From NCBI RefSeq assembly GCF_000772955.1, contig NZ_JPVO01000036.1:1-48595 (forward strand): 48,595 bases of DNA. Direction: 5' to 3'. Numbering within the stretch: the first letter of the stretch is position 1; each line of letters begins with the position of its first letter. Made by a program: the position numbers and the translations under genes. Positions 47,701-48,595 of the stretch are shown here, one piece after another. Under the pieces are notes generated by a model. The model was not told where the DNA came from, searched no databases, and saw nothing but the letters and a program-made list of their open reading frames with translations. This DNA comes from Ureibacillus sinduriensis BLB-1 = JCM 15800 (GTDB taxonomy: Bacteria; Bacillota; Bacilli; Bacillales_A; Planococcaceae).

Positions 47701-48297
47701 AAGCTTGGTGCCTATAAGTCTGTTGAAGAATATACGAGAAAAGAAGGATTTTTCCAATTTGAGGTTAAACTAAATACAGGGAAAATTAATCTTGAGGAGC
47801 TTGAATCATATATTGAAGTTGGCATTTATAATAAACAGTATATAGAATTAATGCAAACAAACTATATTAAAACTAAGTTAGGTACGATTAATAGTGAGGT
47901 AATAGATAAATTAGTAGTAACCAACCCTTATACAATGGGCATAAAAGCACTAATGTTAGCATTAATTGAGGAAGATGTAACCTATAAATCTACGCTTTTT
48001 GAAAGGGCGATTGAAAAGCTCACTCACATAAAATATTACTATGTAGAAGCAATCTATTTCTATTGTGAATTCTTAAAAGAAAAAGATCCAGAACAATTCA
48101 CTTCTTGGTATAATTTAGGTAAAGATCTATCAGAAAAATATCATTATTATTATCATGTCCATAGGTTCAACACGTTAATAAGTGGATTAGATTTCATTGA
48201 GTATGATGAAGACAATTATCTATCTCTTATTAAAAATGAAATTAATCAGCTAGTTGACGAAAATAATAAAGATAAATTTGTATTAGTGAATAGCTAA
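44740..48297 (+). CDS. SIR2-STAND (NB-ARC) NLR-like anti-phage defence protein
   Basis: 1185 residues, soluble, no signal peptide. Residues about 1-265 are a SIR2-like NADase-type domain: FVGAGLSKN (GAG at 24-26), ITTNYD (Asn120, Asp122), IHG (His157) and FIGFSFND (202-207). Residues about 280-455 are an alpha/beta module I cannot name (FKIAILYCNPIDSEPYYNL, YNYLFIFTKEI). A STAND NTPase follows: VGRKIDI (474), Walker A GSGGIGKT (500-507, Lys506), Walker B LIILDNFE (Asp575), VIITSRE (602-608) and NNPLAIKIV. A winged-helix segment (YKRLTPREQLGFELLSLFPN) and a long helical, TPR-like C-terminal half follow. The plan matches Avs5/SIR2-STAND defence: ligand binding opens the ATPase, the SIR2 domain depletes NAD+ and the infected cell dies. 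That mode is inference. GTGGAG precedes the ATG. Confidence 0.85.
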   Translation: MKEYKINKDLINAIQNDNLLVFVGAGLSKNYEFPSWKELVLDILNELSIDDNKYEGLKNVLEENIFSEIEILDKLLIMNPGNRGRVYEVLESSIDRNITDLDLSIPKKIGNLCSKIITTNYDMILEKALPNFKKIVHDDKYHLGRLTDYEEYIYKIHGSIEKPENCILFRDDYNVLYSTTAPTAAINRLKSIITDKTMLFIGFSFNDEYVKDTFKYICDVYNNFNKTHYILTTEHVDFSDYNLMPISIDSWKELPEFLDFLEGKKGDSFLPQVTYEIEKKEDSQLALVEDSVFKIAILYCNPIDSEPYYNLDNLLKYFNKFNINIDCYHLTEENLNELESYNYLFIFTKEIQKRIIIEDEYFRKKTITIKRLEDQLAILKPDGIFLFLDKVTDLTDSESLSYPIAVLQYEENLNNLLFRLFKKTELDNLSNSIIYNHSSFFVTTVNKGKGLVKNKNYGNHISNNIEKKNLINFVGRKIDITDIIRKVIVSRQDKIITIKGSGGIGKTSTVKKIALEFYERGLFKDGIDFIDCEFVKDYKTFEKNIARTFNLEGSINFVEHISNSETKSDSLIILDNFEPLLYLEDIEKMKNLITFISDFKTVIITSREWIGFEFEEMHELRNFTSEEAEALFRRLYPSILKDDDRKILKEDILEKLLNNNPLAIKIVTQNLPKFIRMDALREELKEDFFRATNTGYIDIFDNKVDGNIERSVSLYQSIYYSYKRLTPREQLGFELLSLFPNGIHMESFKNFFRTDEFKTDTYKITNKEIRSLENKSLIEINGGFISLQSIIGRFAEFHFNKRSEEEKYKYYKRAYAFNLYLLEMLDEVFEKKRVESLSIFDKNEDNFLKSLEYLEKLNYENKTYIFYIETLTKYYQGIGQLKKFRKQLTKFDKLFLGVTNGLLVRDILIAYLKYYEGDFEAAFNFLISEISLESLNNIEPDTDPIIKKIILSYALHLYALEGYEYQVIEFYIKNGMYEKQHIYSVLFKLGAYKSVEEYTRKEGFFQFEVKLNTGKINLEELESYIEVGIYNKQYIELMQTNYIKTKLGTINSEVIDKLVVTNPYTMGIKALMLALIEEDVTYKSTLFERAIEKLTHIKYYYVEAIYFYCEFLKEKDPEQFTSWYNLGKDLSEKYHYYYHVHRFNTLISGLDFIEYDEDNYLSLIKNEINQLVDENNKDKFVLVNS

Positions 48298-48362
48298 ATT
48301 TCAATTCAAAAAAGGGTGCCCTCCTGGGGACACAGAATAACTAAAGAAACCCAATTTGTTTT

Positions 48363-48420
48363 AAAAAGTCGATTTGTATCACAAATCTTGTGACAAATCG
48401 ACTTTTTCAGTGTCTCCTAT
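48363..48420 (+). terminator. Long terminator after the SIR2-STAND gene
   Basis: A perfect 15-bp stem, AAAAAGTCGATTTGT (48363-48377) with ACAAATCGACTTTTT (48393-48407), and an inner CACAA/TTGTG hairpin. Confidence 0.85.
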
Positions 48421-48595
48421 TTTGGATTCACCTTTTTTTGTTTTGAATGTAGAAAGGGCATCGAACAGGGTGGGGAGGTTTCTTTTCCTAGGGGTAGCGA
48501 GATGACAGATTATGGTTTAGTAAAGGTATAATAATTCTTTTTATATGGAGTTGTTTATTGCAAAATAGAAGTGCAGACTAGTGCAAAGAATTTGT
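48421..48595. other. Right-hand end of the window, no gene seen
   Basis: 175 nt with no credible gene and no recognised copy of sequence from the left flank. It could be the right end of the element or chromosomal DNA. Confidence 0.4.

Larger units (their letters stand above)
38775..48297. mobile_element. Integrated satellite-like element (integrase to SIR2-STAND cargo)
   Basis: A block of phage/plasmid-type genes inserted after glsA: tyrosine integrase, excisionase-like HTH, small phage protein, prim-pol primase, DUF3987 helicase-like, two small proteins and a 1185-residue defence-type cargo gene. No structural, lysis or conjugation gene is seen, as in phage satellites or small integrative plasmids. 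The DNA is visibly richer in A and T than the preceding 38 kb. No attachment-site direct repeat was found between the left flank (38530-38775) and the last 300 nt; the right end may be outside the window, so the ends given are gene limits. Confidence 0.75.

Noticed and set aside
38530..48595. attL/attR direct repeat
   Set aside because: I compared the left flank with the last 300 nt and found only 6-7 base matches, which chance explains.

Overview
The window is chromosomal DNA from a low-GC, spore-forming Firmicute. The gene content and order (pepV, dat, trmB, ytnP, ytzB, ytoP, ytpQ-ytpR-sftA, murC-ytxG-ytxH, aroA-ccpA, acuABC/acsA, argCJBD, tyrS) follow the Bacillus subtilis ytm-ytx/ccpA/acs region. 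The Dat protein and the layout point to Planococcaceae (Lysinibacillus/Solibacillus-like). That placement is inference from protein resemblance only.

Layout. 1-486: four tandem copies of a ~122-bp structured repeat in an A-B-A-B pattern. 534-6605: pepV-dat (D-amino-acid metabolism and peptide turnover), a NERD-like protein, trmB, the lactonase ytnP and ytzB. 6845-10797: the aminopeptidase ytoP, a DUF84 NTPase, a small lipoprotein, ytpQ and ytpR. 11131-16995: the DNA translocase sftA, murC, ytxG and ytxH. 17096-19267: an FtsA/actin-fold protein on the minus strand whose start appears to be a non-AUG codon. 19444-21706: aroA and ccpA. 21826-26298: acuC-acuB-acuA diverging from acsA, the acetyl-CoA synthetase control module. 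26604-30824: argCJBD with a promoter that overlaps a probable ARG box. 30908-33940: a class A PBP with an Fn3 domain and a Gly/Asn-rich tail. 34000-35672: tyrS behind a Tyr-specific T-box leader. 35772-38268: an Asn-rich small protein, a frameshifted manganese catalase and a glutaminase.

38775 to at least 48297 is an AT-rich integrated element: tyrosine integrase, excisionase-like HTH, a small phage-type protein, a prim-pol/PriCT primase (frameshifted near its N-terminus), a DUF3987 helicase-like protein, two small proteins, then one very large cargo gene. The element has a phage-satellite or integrative-plasmid gene set and no capsid, tail or conjugation genes in view. No flanking attachment-site repeat was found, so its right end may lie beyond the window.

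The cargo gene (44740-48297, 1185 aa) is the most interesting item. It has an N-terminal SIR2-like NADase-type domain, an unidentified alpha/beta module, a STAND/NB-ARC ATPase with intact Walker motifs and a long helical C-terminal sensor. This is the plan of an NLR-like anti-phage defence protein. Other points worth a second look are the two single-gene frameshifts, the CTG/ATT start of the FtsA-like gene, a 124-bp inverted-repeat element ending in a terminator (38379-38530), and a 4-codon leader ORF with a strong ribosome-binding site in front of the SIR2-STAND gene.
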